Origin: Bacillota bacterium
GTDB lineage: Bacteria; Bacillota; Clostridia; Christensenellales; Pumilibacteraceae
Assembly (NCBI GenBank): GCA_009780325.1
Contig: WRAF01000006.1
Span: forward strand, 1-64,000
Direction: 5' to 3'
Length of the DNA: 64,000 bases
Shown: in pieces, positions 7,207-15,715 of the stretch
How the letters are laid out: the number at the start of each line of letters is the position of its first letter
How positions within the stretch are numbered: the stretch's first letter is position 1
Position numbers and translations under genes: made by a program
The notes under the pieces: generated by a model
What the model was told of the DNA's origin: nothing
What the model saw: only the letters and a program-made list of their open reading frames with translations
The model's database searches: none

Positions 7207-8124
7207 TTACATATCTTTATGTTTTAATACATCTATTAGTTCAACAAATCTATCTAAGTCGTCACGGCTATAATAATCTATAAATATACGGCCTTTTGTA
7301 TTGTTTCCAAATGCAGATACTTTTGTAGCAAATACACGCTGCATGTTTTGTATAAGTTCTTGAAACTCAATATTGAATACAAACTTGTCCTTGCTGTTGG
7401 CATTATCTGGATTTTTAAATGCTCTGACTAGTTCTTCAAATTTACGTACTGACATTTTTCCATCTAGTGCTTTCATTGCCAGGTCAATTTGAGCCTCTTT
7501 ATTTTCTATTGAGGTCAAAATTTTTGCGTGAGCCGGAGAAATTCTTTTTTGTGCTACTAAATCTACAACTTTTTGCGGTAAAGTCAAAAGCCCAAGCATA
7601 TTTGTCACAGCAGATCTGCTTTTGCCAATCCTATGTGCAACTTCTTCATGTGTATAATTATGTTCGTCCATCAGCTGTTTAATAGCATTAGCCGTTTCAA
7701 TGGGATTTAAATCCTCTCGCTGCAAGTTTTCTATTAAAGAAATTTCCGCAACTTGCTGCGGCGTATATTTTCTAATAATAGCAGGTATAGTTCTAATACC
7801 AGCACGCCTGGACGCACGCCAACGTCTTTCACCAGCAATAATCATATACCTATCATCTTTAGGTACAACAATTATTGGTGTAATCACCCCGTGTACTCTG
7901 ATACTGTTGACTAATTCATCTAAAGCAGCCTCATCAAAGATTTTTCTAGGCTGTTTTTCATTGCGCATTATTGCTTCAATAGCTAATTCATTAGTAACAG
8001 CTTCTTGCTGGGATAGGGGAATAGAGACACCTTGCTTTATTGCCTCTCTTTCTTCAAACTTTTCTAAAAAATCGTCATTTTCGCCTAATAGGGCTCCCAA
8101 CCCTTTTCCTAATCCTTTTTTCAT
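7207..8124 (-). CDS. parB: chromosome partitioning protein ParB (Spo0J)
   Basis: Binds parS and acts as a CTP-dependent clamp that loads SMC and segregates origins. The 305-residue protein begins MKKGLGKGLGALLGEN, the usual ParA-stimulating N-terminus. It then shows the ParB/Srx motifs RNEKQPRKIFDE, IAGERRWRASR (CTP-binding box) and ENLQREDLNPIE. The helix-turn-helix reads YTHEEVAHRIGKSRSAVTNMLGLL, and the dimerisation tail is normal. Its own promoter is visible at 8221-8249. No parA (soj) lies next to it, although parA usually precedes parB; it must be elsewhere or absent. It runs against the rightward direction of its neighbours. Confidence 0.95.
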   Translation of the reverse strand: MKKGLGKGLGALLGENDDFLEKFEEREAIKQGVSIPLSQQEAVTNELAIEAIMRNEKQPRKIFDEAALDELVNSIRVHGVITPIIVVPKDDRYMIIAGERRWRASRRAGIRTIPAIIRKYTPQQVAEISLIENLQREDLNPIETANAIKQLMDEHNYTHEEVAHRIGKSRSAVTNMLGLLTLPQKVVDLVAQKRISPAHAKILTSIENKEAQIDLAMKALDGKMSVRKFEELVRAFKNPDNANSKDKFVFNIEFQELIQNMQRVFATKVSAFGNNTKGRIFIDYYSRDDLDRFVELIDVLKHKDM

Positions 8125-8220
8125 ATTGTATATTTCCTTTTATTTATGAAATTTTGTAGAATGGATAATTTAATCTGTTTTTCAGGAAAAATCCAATCCA
8201 AAATATTTTTGTATGATATA

Positions 8221-8249
8221 AGTATATAGATATATTTATGTAGAGTCAA
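8221..8249 (-). promoter_or_regulatory. parB promoter
   Basis: On the minus strand TTGACT (8244-8249), a 17-bp spacer and TATACT (8221-8226) fit a sigma-A promoter, giving a leader of about 90 nt. The rest of the 8125-8428 gap shows only a short direct repeat TATGTGATAAA near 8277-8300. Confidence 0.7.
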
Positions 8250-8428
8250 TATATATTTATATCTAAATCAAAAATTATATGTGATAAATATGTGATAAAT
8301 TGTGTTTAATGTGTGAAATTTGCAAACTATAGCTAATTTTACACCAAAAAATGCAGAATATTAATATATTTTTCTGATATTTTTGGAAACAATGCAATTA
8401 TTCTGTTATTTTTGTTAAAATTTTAATT

Positions 8429-8629
8429 ATGGAGAAAACAAGGATTAGAGAATTGAGAGAAGAAAAAGGATGGACTCAAATGCAGCTTGCTAAAGAAATT
8501 GGAGTCAATCGTAGATCTATTAGTGAGTATGAAAGAGGCAGGGTTGAACCAAGTATACAAACGATAAAAGCGTTATGTAAGCTTTTTGAATGTACTTCGG
8601 ATTATTTGTTGTGTATTACAGAGTTCTAG
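8429..8629 (+). CDS. small XRE-family HTH regulator
   Basis: A 66-residue Cro/C1-type DNA-binding protein that is almost entirely one helix-turn-helix: RIRELREEKGWTQMQLAKEIGVNRRSISEYERGRVEPSIQTIKALCKLFECTSDYLL. There is no ribosome binding site. A TAAAAT box (8416-8421) ends 7 nt before the ATG, which suggests a leaderless transcript, although the -35 element is poor. It stands alone between parB and ald. Targets are unknown; autoregulation is typical of the family. Confidence 0.8.
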   Translation: MEKTRIRELREEKGWTQMQLAKEIGVNRRSISEYERGRVEPSIQTIKALCKLFECTSDYLLCITEF

Positions 8630-8723
8630 TTTATAATTTTAGTCAAAATTACATAAAAAACCACATAAAAACATTTTGTTTAATAATTAATAAATGTTAT
8701 TATAATGAGGCACAAAAGCATTT

Positions 8724-8759
8724 AAAGTTTTTTGCCTTCTTTTTTTCTAAAAAAGAAGG
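8724..8759 (+). repeat. R3 hairpin repeat before ald
   Basis: AAAGTTTTTTGCC is followed by the hairpin CCTTCTTTTTTT-CT-AAAAAAGAAGG (8735-8759), about 20 bp upstream of the ald ribosome binding site. Confidence 0.7.
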
Positions 8760-8797
8760 GGTGCTTTTTTTAAAAAGTACACAAGGAGATTAAAAAA

Positions 8798-9916
8798 ATG
8801 AAAATTGGTGTACCTATTGAGATTAAAAAACACGAATATCGTGTGGGCTTAACGCCTTTCCATGCCAATGCTTATATTAAAGCTGGTCACACTGTATATA
8901 TCCAAAAGGATGCAGGCAACGGCAGTGGATTTAGCGACGATGATTATAAAGCAGCTGGCTGCCAAATTCTAAATACTATTGAAGATATTTATGCTGCCGC
9001 AGAAATGATTATCAAAGTTAAAGAGCCTTTAGAGCCTGAATATAAACTAATGAGAAAAGGTCAAATTGTTTATACATATTTACATTTAGCTGCATTTAAA
9101 GAGTTAACTGAAGTAATGGCTAAAAATGGTGTAATCGGTATTGCATATGAAACTATAGTAGATAAAAAAGGCGGCTTGCCATGCTTAAAGCCTATGAGTG
9201 AAATTGCAGGAAGATTGGCTACGCAAGAAGGCGCTAAGTTTTTAGAAAAACCTTTTGGCGGTCGTGGAATTTTATTGGGTGGTGTACCAGGAGTATTGCC
9301 TGCAAATGTAGTAGTAGTAGGCGGAGCTGGTGTAGTTGGCGCAAACTCTGTTGCTATGGCAGTGGGTATGGGCGCTAATGTTACGGCGATTGATGTAAAC
9401 ATTGACGCATTAACTGCAATGGATAATCATTATCAAGGCAGAGTACGTACATTATTTAGCACAGAGGCTGCTATTAAACAACAGCTTGCTGAAGCGGATT
9501 TAGTAATCGGTGCGGCATTGATACCAGGTGCGGCTGCTCCTAAATTAATCAAAAAAGAGCATTTGTCAATAATGAAAAAAGGTGCGGTTATTGTGGACGT
9601 AGCGATTGATCAAGGCGGGTCGGCAGAAACGGCTAAGATGACATATCATGACAACCCTGTTTATACAGAGCAAGGAATCGTACATTATTGTGTGGGCAAT
9701 ATGCCGGGTGCTGTGCCTATTACATCAACTTCTGCACTAAACAATGCTACGCTAAAATATGGCTTGCAAATTGCCAATATGGGCTATAAAAAAGCACTTT
9801 TAGCAGACCCAGGATTGATGCTTGGTCTAAATACTTATGGCGGAGAAGTAACATGTAAACCTGTTGCAGAGTTTTTCAAAATGAAGTATGTTGATCCTAA
9901 TACAATGATTAAGTAA
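8798..9916 (+). CDS. ald: alanine dehydrogenase
   Basis: Converts L-alanine and NAD+ to pyruvate, ammonia and NADH, or the reverse. At 372 residues it is family length. The N-terminus MKIGVPIEIKKHEYRVGLTP is characteristic. Lys in IIKVKEPLEPEY and His in YTYLHLAAFKELTE are the expected catalytic/substrate residues. The NAD-binding Rossmann loop is VVVGGAGVVGANSVAMAVGMGA. AAGGAG lies 9 nt before the ATG. It appears monocistronic, downstream of an R3 hairpin. In sporulating Firmicutes ald feeds alanine into central metabolism; here it may also serve amino-acid fermentation together with the tdh/kbl genes. Confidence 0.97.
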   Translation: MKIGVPIEIKKHEYRVGLTPFHANAYIKAGHTVYIQKDAGNGSGFSDDDYKAAGCQILNTIEDIYAAAEMIIKVKEPLEPEYKLMRKGQIVYTYLHLAAFKELTEVMAKNGVIGIAYETIVDKKGGLPCLKPMSEIAGRLATQEGAKFLEKPFGGRGILLGGVPGVLPANVVVVGGAGVVGANSVAMAVGMGANVTAIDVNIDALTAMDNHYQGRVRTLFSTEAAIKQQLAEADLVIGAALIPGAAAPKLIKKEHLSIMKKGAVIVDVAIDQGGSAETAKMTYHDNPVYTEQGIVHYCVGNMPGAVPITSTSALNNATLKYGLQIANMGYKKALLADPGLMLGLNTYGGEVTCKPVAEFFKMKYVDPNTMIK

Positions 9917-9924
9917 TTAATGAA

Positions 9925-10041
9925 GATGAGATGTTTCAATATAACTACAGGATGACAAAATTTAAGTTTTAAGCAGAGTAGTTTCTAGCGTTTAATGAAC
10001 AATTTCAAAATTATGTCATGTTAGTCAAGCATCTTATCATC
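9925..10041. repeat. R1 palindromic repeat, copy c
   Basis: Starts GATGAGATG and ends CAAGCATCTTATCATC. The core AAGCAGAGTAGTTTCTAGCG is well conserved. It lies directly after ald. Confidence 0.75.
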
Positions 10042-10140
10042 ATTAAAAGATGTTTTGTATTATGAAACTACCCAAGAGGTATTGGTTGACTCGGCGTTTT
10101 TAATGCATCTCATCTTTAGAAAAATTAAAATAAATGTATT

Positions 10141-10235
10141 AGACCTGTTCAGTACCCTGCATGGCACATCTAAAACAGCTTTTTTTTATTCAAAATCCAT
10201 GCTTTATCTGACCATGTAGGTTGCTGAACAAGTCT
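10141..10235. repeat. M2 palindromic (MITE-like) element, copy 1
   Basis: The terminal inverted repeats are AGACCTGTTCAGTA and TTGCTGAACAAGTCT, 95 bp overall. The inner part TTTATCTGACCATG...GG is shared with a longer copy at 41791-41951. No coding capacity. This type of structure is typical of non-autonomous transposon remnants. Confidence 0.65.
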
Positions 10236-10264
10236 ATTAATAAAATAAAAGGTAAAAAAATAAA

Positions 10265-11377
10265 ATGTATGTAATTTTAGTTGAAATGGGATTAGGGGAG
10301 CGTATTTTAAGAAGCTTGCAATTTGATAACTGGCTTTGGTGGCTGTCTCAAGTTTTTGCTTTAATCGCCCTAATCTCTTTCATTTGGTCATTCCAAATTA
10401 AAGATAAAATCAAAATGATGATGCTTATTGGTCATGCTAGTACATCATTAGTAGTATCGGCTGCAATTTTAGGTAATTTCACACTTGCGGTGCTTTTTGG
10501 TCTTGCTGCTATCAGAAATTATGTTTTTTCATATACAGATACCAGAAAGAAAAAAGGCAAACATGTTGCAAAGTGGATTCCTTATGTATTTGCAGGTGTC
10601 TTTGCCACTGCAACTATTACTGCAACCGTATTATTTATGACAGTGTTTAGAGTTGAAATAACTCAAGTTTATAATGCTGTACACGGCGGATATAGCTATA
10701 TAAATTTTGCAGCACCTGGATCAGAAAACGCATATCGCATGTATATAGAAGGTTATGGTTATAGGTATGTTTACCTTACAAGATGGGACGGCGGCTTTAT
10801 GACTCCTAATTATGTTAGAGGAGTGCCTATTTCATTTTGGTGGGTAGAGGTTTTCATTTGCGCAACGCTGATTGGCTTGATTATCGGAAACATTTTGCCG
10901 GGCACATTAGTAATGAGACTAAGCTTTATTGCAAACAGAGGATTTAATATTGTTAACCATTTGATTTTTGGAAACATTATTGGGGTAGTAATTGCCGCAA
11001 CCGCAATCGGGTCAAATTTATTGTTTTATATCAGAATGCTGCAAACACACCTGAAAAAGAAAAAGAGACTTGCTGGGGCTGGTCCTGAAGAATTAGAGCA
11101 AATTAGATTAGAAGAGCAGGCGGCAAAAGAGGCAAAAGCTATTTCGGCGCAAAGAGTATTGTCACCAGAAGTGGTTATTAAAAAAGAGGTAATTAGAAAA
11201 TTATTGCCTACTCCTTTTGGAAAACCTAAGAAGGTGAAAAATGAGGCAGGGGAAGAAGTAGAAATAATTGAAGAAACCTTTGAAGAATGTGATGTAGAAG
11301 TGTGCACAAACAGTGAAACGGGTGAGATAATAAGTGAAGAGATTATTGCAAGACACGGAGAAGCTGCAAAAGATTAA
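10265..11377 (+). CDS. membrane protein, YgjV-like N-terminal region
   Basis: A 370-residue integral membrane protein. Hydrophobic segments lie at about residues 24-43, 50-70, 72-88, 104-128, 190-210 and 232-257. A cytoplasmic tail of about 110 residues is rich in Lys/Glu. The first 90 residues (WLSQVFALIALISFIWSFQIKDKIK; GNFTLAVLFGLAAIRNYVF) resemble the YgjV/Imp-YgjV family. An extracellular loop (about 129-189) is rich in Tyr/Gly. The function is unknown. The ribosome binding site is weak. A clear terminator follows, so it is probably a single-gene transcript. Confidence 0.65.
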   Translation: MYVILVEMGLGERILRSLQFDNWLWWLSQVFALIALISFIWSFQIKDKIKMMMLIGHASTSLVVSAAILGNFTLAVLFGLAAIRNYVFSYTDTRKKKGKHVAKWIPYVFAGVFATATITATVLFMTVFRVEITQVYNAVHGGYSYINFAAPGSENAYRMYIEGYGYRYVYLTRWDGGFMTPNYVRGVPISFWWVEVFICATLIGLIIGNILPGTLVMRLSFIANRGFNIVNHLIFGNIIGVVIAATAIGSNLLFYIRMLQTHLKKKKRLAGAGPEELEQIRLEEQAAKEAKAISAQRVLSPEVVIKKEVIRKLLPTPFGKPKKVKNEAGEEVEIIEETFEECDVEVCTNSETGEIISEEIIARHGEAAKD

Positions 11378-11391
11378 AAAATATAGTATTA

Positions 11392-11436
11392 AAAAACAAC
11401 TATCCACCATAAAAAGCTGTGGATAGTTGTTTTTTA
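11392..11436 (+). terminator. intrinsic terminator
   Basis: AAAACAACTATCCAC, an 11-nt loop, then GTGGATAGTTGTTTTTT. It lies immediately after the YgjV-like gene. Confidence 0.9.
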
Positions 11437-11496
11437 ATGTTCTAGGAAATATACTTCATGAAACACGATGTTTGAAAAAGTTTCGGACACCAAAAA

Positions 11497-11543
11497 AGGG
11501 ACGCCAATACAAGGCGCCTGAAGTGGCTTTAGCCACCTTTTTT
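11497..11543 (+). repeat. tandem double-hairpin element 2
   Basis: The first hairpin is GGACGCC-AATACAA-GGCGCC. The second is GTGGCT-TT-AGCCAC, followed by a T run. It has the same layout as the elements at 6.8, 28.4 and 57.9 kb. The remaining gap up to 11681 shows nothing I recognise. Confidence 0.55.
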
Positions 11544-11681
11544 ATAAGGTGGGAAATCTTTTGCTTTGCGATATTAATGCCAAGGTGGATACATAAGAAA
11601 TAAAGAAGAGGTGCTTTAAGAGCGCTGAGCCTATGAATATTTCTTGAGTAATTGTCATAATGTGGAATATATTTTTCTAAT

Positions 11682-11782
11682 GAAGAGATTCTTACAGAAT
11701 GACATAAATTATAATAGACTATTATACGCAGTGACTATTCACTTTTTAAAAACCAATTTTTATGTCATTCTGTAAAAATCGT
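11682..11782. repeat. R1 palindromic repeat, copy d
   Basis: The ends GAAGAGATTCTTACAGAATG and TTATGTCATTCTGTAAAAATC are inverted repeats; the right terminus is eroded. Confidence 0.7.
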
Positions 11783-11853
11783 GCCAATAAGTTTTTCATT
11801 ATCATAGAGACTAAAGTCTATAATTATGACAAGCTAATTTGCTGCTAAAACTA

Positions 11854-13020
11854 TTAAACTACTCCATTCCAATATTCAACTAAAGAAAATACTTGAGTAT
11901 AAAGTGGTGTGTGCCAGTCAAAACTACCGCCTCTCATGCCGTGAGTATTTGTAACAATTTGCATTAATACATTATTTAAAGCAAAGCGTGGGCGGGCAGG
12001 ATTAAAATCCGATGCAGGTCTAATAGGATAAGCACTAAAATATAAAGAAATATCAGGCCCCGATCTATTTGTATCTAATCTTAAATTAGTGCGTCTAGCT
12101 AGTCTTGGATGTTCCCAAAAATTTTCTGCCGCCAAACTAGATTCATCAATATTAAAATTATCTTGTACAAAAATATCGTTTATACCAGAAAATGGAAATG
12201 CAACATGAGTACCAGAGGTTTCTTGTCTGATAGTCAAAGGTCGTATTCTGTTATTTTGTATCAAATTATTAAACGGCACAAAAAAGTCAATGTATTGGCT
12301 GGTGCTTTGATTGGCAGGCGGATTAGTAGAATTTAATGCACGCAATAAAAAGAAAAGATATTCATTGCAAAAATGTGCAAAATCACCAGGGGCATCCGGG
12401 ACGCTTCTTATATTATAATTTGTTTGGTTAGGGGCAGGATAATATATTAAAAATGCATTGCGATAATCTGATCGGTAATCTACCCACATTTGATGAGAGC
12501 CATCTCCATAAATAAATTCACCATCCTGCACTAAAGCTGATACCATAGCTCTTCTCCAAGAAAATTTTGCTGCCATGTTTGCACTATCAAAAACTGTATA
12601 AGATGATATGCGCTCGGTCACTCCTTCATCATAGCAATAAGCAATCTTTAGTTCCATTTGAAGCAAAGTATATCTTAAAGTATAATTGTCACGACGCACA
12701 GTTGGTCTGGTGTCAGCTAGCTGTATATTTAAATTAGAGGGAAAGTTTAAAGAATATCCTTGTCTAAGCGTATAAGTAACGGTAGATAGTGACGGAACAT
12801 TTATTAATTCACGCTCAATTTCATTTTCATCATTTCTTGTATTAAAATAGCGTCTAACTTCAAAAGTAGATATCTCGTGTACTAAAAAAGTGTCTTGACT
12901 CCAAGGTAAGGGGTCATTTAAACCAATAGTGACAACTTGTCCTGGTCCGCAAGCAGTGAGTGAGGCAGCAGCAAACAGTATACTAAAAAGCATAGCAACA
13001 ATAATAATTAATTTTTTCAT
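11854..13020 (-). CDS. putative lipoprotein of unknown function
   Basis: A 388-residue exported protein. The N-terminus MKKLIIIVAMLFSILFAAAS is a signal peptide ending in the lipobox LTAC, so Cys24 should be lipidated and the protein anchored on the outer face of the membrane. The mature part is rich in Asn, Arg, Tyr and aromatic residues, with no motif I recognise. It is divergent from addB with only 61 bp between them, and is probably unrelated in function. It may be specific to this lineage. Confidence 0.8.
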   Translation of the reverse strand: MKKLIIIVAMLFSILFAAASLTACGPGQVVTIGLNDPLPWSQDTFLVHEISTFEVRRYFNTRNDENEIERELINVPSLSTVTYTLRQGYSLNFPSNLNIQLADTRPTVRRDNYTLRYTLLQMELKIAYCYDEGVTERISSYTVFDSANMAAKFSWRRAMVSALVQDGEFIYGDGSHQMWVDYRSDYRNAFLIYYPAPNQTNYNIRSVPDAPGDFAHFCNEYLFFLLRALNSTNPPANQSTSQYIDFFVPFNNLIQNNRIRPLTIRQETSGTHVAFPFSGINDIFVQDNFNIDESSLAAENFWEHPRLARRTNLRLDTNRSGPDISLYFSAYPIRPASDFNPARPRFALNNVLMQIVTNTHGMRGGSFDWHTPLYTQVFSLVEYWNGVV

Positions 13021-13043
13021 GAGAGTATTTTAGCATAAAAAGA

Positions 13044-13072
13044 TTGATATATCAAGAGATTTGTGGTAGAAT
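13044..13072 (+). promoter_or_regulatory. addB promoter (leaderless start)
   Basis: TTGATA (13044-13049), 17 bp, TAGAAT (13067-13072). The GTG start codon of addB begins 10 nt later, so the transcript should start at or next to the start codon. Confidence 0.65.
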
Positions 13073-13081
13073 TTAATTGCT

Positions 13082-15715
13082 GTGAAAAAATGTTATAGTT
13101 ATAATAAAGCATTAAAACAAACCATAGATTTGCTTAAAAATAGACAGGTGGATTTAAGTCTAAAGCATGTGGTTATTGTTCCTGAAAAATATACTCTTTT
13201 GGTTGAAGAGGCTATTTTTGAATATTCAAGCGGAGCATTTGATATAGAGGTAATATCTTTTAATAGACTCTATCAAAAACTTTTGGGGGAGTTTTGTTTA
13301 TCAAAAGAGGGGGCAATTGTTGTAATAAAAAAGATATTATACAAAAATAAACTGCAGGTTTATGAAAAAACTAAAAATTTTAGCGGGGCTGCTTCTAAAT
13401 TATATAAAGAGATTAGCACATTAATATTAAGCAATATTAGCATAAAAAAACTTAATAATATGATAGATAATGTTAATGGGGCATTGAAATTAAAAATGCA
13501 GGATATAAAACTTGTGTATGAGCAGTTTTTAAATGAGACTAAAGATATTATAGTAGATAGGCATGGGAAATTATTAGCATTAAATCAAACATTAAAAACA
13601 AACAATTATTTTTCAAATGCGCATACCTATATATTAAATTTTGATTATAAAACTGTATTAGAGCAATTAATTTTTAAGACTATCAAAAAAAATAGTGTGT
13701 CTTTTTTTGACACTCAAGATATTAAATTAAATGAATCAATAAACACTAAAACTGAAATTTATGCAGCGGCAAATTCAATCAGTGCAATAAAAGCGGCGGC
13801 AAAAAGGATAAGGCAGGCAAATTTTGAGGGTGCAAAATTTAAAGATATGGGGGTTGTTTGTGATTCTGGCTCTTTTGATGGGATAAAAAGAATTTTTTCT
13901 GAATTTAATATTCCGTTTTATATTGACCAAAAGCCGAAATTAAGAGACAATATAATATCAAAATACATTTTGACTCTGTTAGATTTAAAAAGAGTTAATA
14001 AAAGCAGTTTTTTTAAATTAGCAAAAAATGAACTTTGCAATATAGAAATAGACGATATTAATGTGTTTGAAAATTATTGTGATAAATATTTGATAGAGTA
14101 CAAAGGATTTTATCAAGAATTTGAGGATGAGACAGCAGAGAGAGTAAGAAAAAAGCTGGTGAAAACAAGAGATAGTTTTTGGGATAGAGACATTAAAAAT
14201 CTCTTGGATGGAATACTGGATAAAGAGAGTGACAGCAAAAGGATAAGGGAGTTGTTTGACTTAAGTTTAAATGCGAGTGAAAACAAAGATTTTATTTTAG
14301 AAACATTTAAAGAGAATTTGATTAGCAGTGTATCTTCTTCTATTGCTTATGTTTCAGATGCGGTAATAATATCAGATGCTGCAGCGTTTAGAGGCACAAA
14401 TTTAAAAAAGGCATTTATATTGGATTTTAATGAAGGGGTTATTCCTGCACCAGAAAAACCAGAAGGAATTTTTTCTAATTCAGAATTAAAAAATTTAGGG
14501 ATGGATTTAGCTAATTTAGCTATTCAAAAGCAACAATCAAAGATCAAAGACATCCTATCTTTTATGCATGATAGTGACCAGTTATTTATTGCCTATACAA
14601 AAAATGATGAAAAGCGCCCGTCTCCGCTTTTATCGTCACTAGATTTTGTTAATATTAATTTTAATTCAGAAACAAAAGAGCGGGCACTATTATCAAATAA
14701 AGACATGCATTTTTTAGGTAATAAATCAAGCGCACTAGAGTATCTATTATTAAATATCAACAAAGAAATCACACTTCCATTTATAGGAGAGTTATATCAA
14801 ATATTAAAGACTGAAGCTGACAAGTTTTTGTTTAATAATAAACAAGAAACTACTAAAGACAAAGATTTTTTTGATAAACTGTTTTTTAAAGCAGGAAAGA
14901 CTTCTGCAAGTCAGCTAGAAGAGTTTTATAGATGTCCGTTTAGGCATTTTGTTAAGTACGGCTTAAAGGCTAAAGAGATAAGGGGCGGAGAAGTAGATTT
15001 ATTAGATGCAGGCAATCTTATACATAAAATTGCACAAGAATTTGTGTCGTCAAATTTTTGTGAAGAGACTTTAAAGACACAATTAAAAATGCCATTTGCT
15101 TCATATAAGTTTGATTTAAGTGAGAATGAAGGCAAAAAAGAAAGATTGATAAACATAATACAAAAGCTTGCATTAAGATTTAAAGAGTATATTAGGGCGG
15201 GGAGTTTTGCATTAATGGGTACAGAGATGGATATAGGCGGGATTGAGATAGAGGGATTGAAACTTATAGGTAAAGTGGATTATGCAGATGAAGTTGACAT
15301 TGATAATAATAAATTTATCAGGATAATAGATTATAAGTCGGGCAGGGCTAAGTTTGTTAAAAATGAGGTTATTAAAGGTGAAAAGCTGCAGTTAGCATTG
15401 TATGTTTTAAGTTTTTTGCAAGAGGGTTATAAATTTGGCGGCATATTTTATTATCCGTTTAAAAGCAGATGGGCAGATAAAGATAATAAATTTAGTGGTA
15501 TATTGGTAAAAAATGATAGAGTGATAGATAGCATGGGCGGTGAGAGAGTTATAGATTTAAAAGAAGCAAAGAGTGAAATAGAGATTGAGACTTTATTAAA
15601 TGGGGCAGTAGATGCAGCAAGTGACATGATAAAAAGGATAAGAGCGGGGCAAATAAAAAAAGAAGCAAGCAAAGACAGCGTTTGTAAATATTGTAAATAT
15701 TGTTTTGGAGATTAA
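13082..15715 (+). CDS. addB: ATP-dependent helicase/nuclease subunit AddB
   Basis: Partner of AddA in the AddAB enzyme, which resects double-strand breaks for recombination. The 877-residue protein has an inactivated helicase-like N-terminal region (HVVIVPEKYTLLVEEAIF). The C-terminal nuclease domain carries the iron-sulfur cysteines: one in EFYRCPFRHFVKYGL and three in CKYCKYC at the very end. The nuclease motif is IRIIDYKSG. It is shorter than the usual 1100-1200 residues. The start is a GTG (VKKCYSY) with no clear Shine-Dalgarno sequence, placed at the expected transcription start. addA begins on the base after the addB stop codon. Confidence 0.93.
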   Translation: MKKCYSYNKALKQTIDLLKNRQVDLSLKHVVIVPEKYTLLVEEAIFEYSSGAFDIEVISFNRLYQKLLGEFCLSKEGAIVVIKKILYKNKLQVYEKTKNFSGAASKLYKEISTLILSNISIKKLNNMIDNVNGALKLKMQDIKLVYEQFLNETKDIIVDRHGKLLALNQTLKTNNYFSNAHTYILNFDYKTVLEQLIFKTIKKNSVSFFDTQDIKLNESINTKTEIYAAANSISAIKAAAKRIRQANFEGAKFKDMGVVCDSGSFDGIKRIFSEFNIPFYIDQKPKLRDNIISKYILTLLDLKRVNKSSFFKLAKNELCNIEIDDINVFENYCDKYLIEYKGFYQEFEDETAERVRKKLVKTRDSFWDRDIKNLLDGILDKESDSKRIRELFDLSLNASENKDFILETFKENLISSVSSSIAYVSDAVIISDAAAFRGTNLKKAFILDFNEGVIPAPEKPEGIFSNSELKNLGMDLANLAIQKQQSKIKDILSFMHDSDQLFIAYTKNDEKRPSPLLSSLDFVNINFNSETKERALLSNKDMHFLGNKSSALEYLLLNINKEITLPFIGELYQILKTEADKFLFNNKQETTKDKDFFDKLFFKAGKTSASQLEEFYRCPFRHFVKYGLKAKEIRGGEVDLLDAGNLIHKIAQEFVSSNFCEETLKTQLKMPFASYKFDLSENEGKKERLINIIQKLALRFKEYIRAGSFALMGTEMDIGGIEIEGLKLIGKVDYADEVDIDNNKFIRIIDYKSGRAKFVKNEVIKGEKLQLALYVLSFLQEGYKFGGIFYYPFKSRWADKDNKFSGILVKNDRVIDSMGGERVIDLKEAKSEIEIETLLNGAVDAASDMIKRIRAGQIKKEASKDSVCKYCKYCFGD

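Noticed and set aside
8276..8330. TATGTGATAAA direct repeats as DnaA boxes or a second origin
   Set aside because: They differ from the DnaA box at key positions and lie in the parB leader; the 5.1-5.5 kb cluster is much better.
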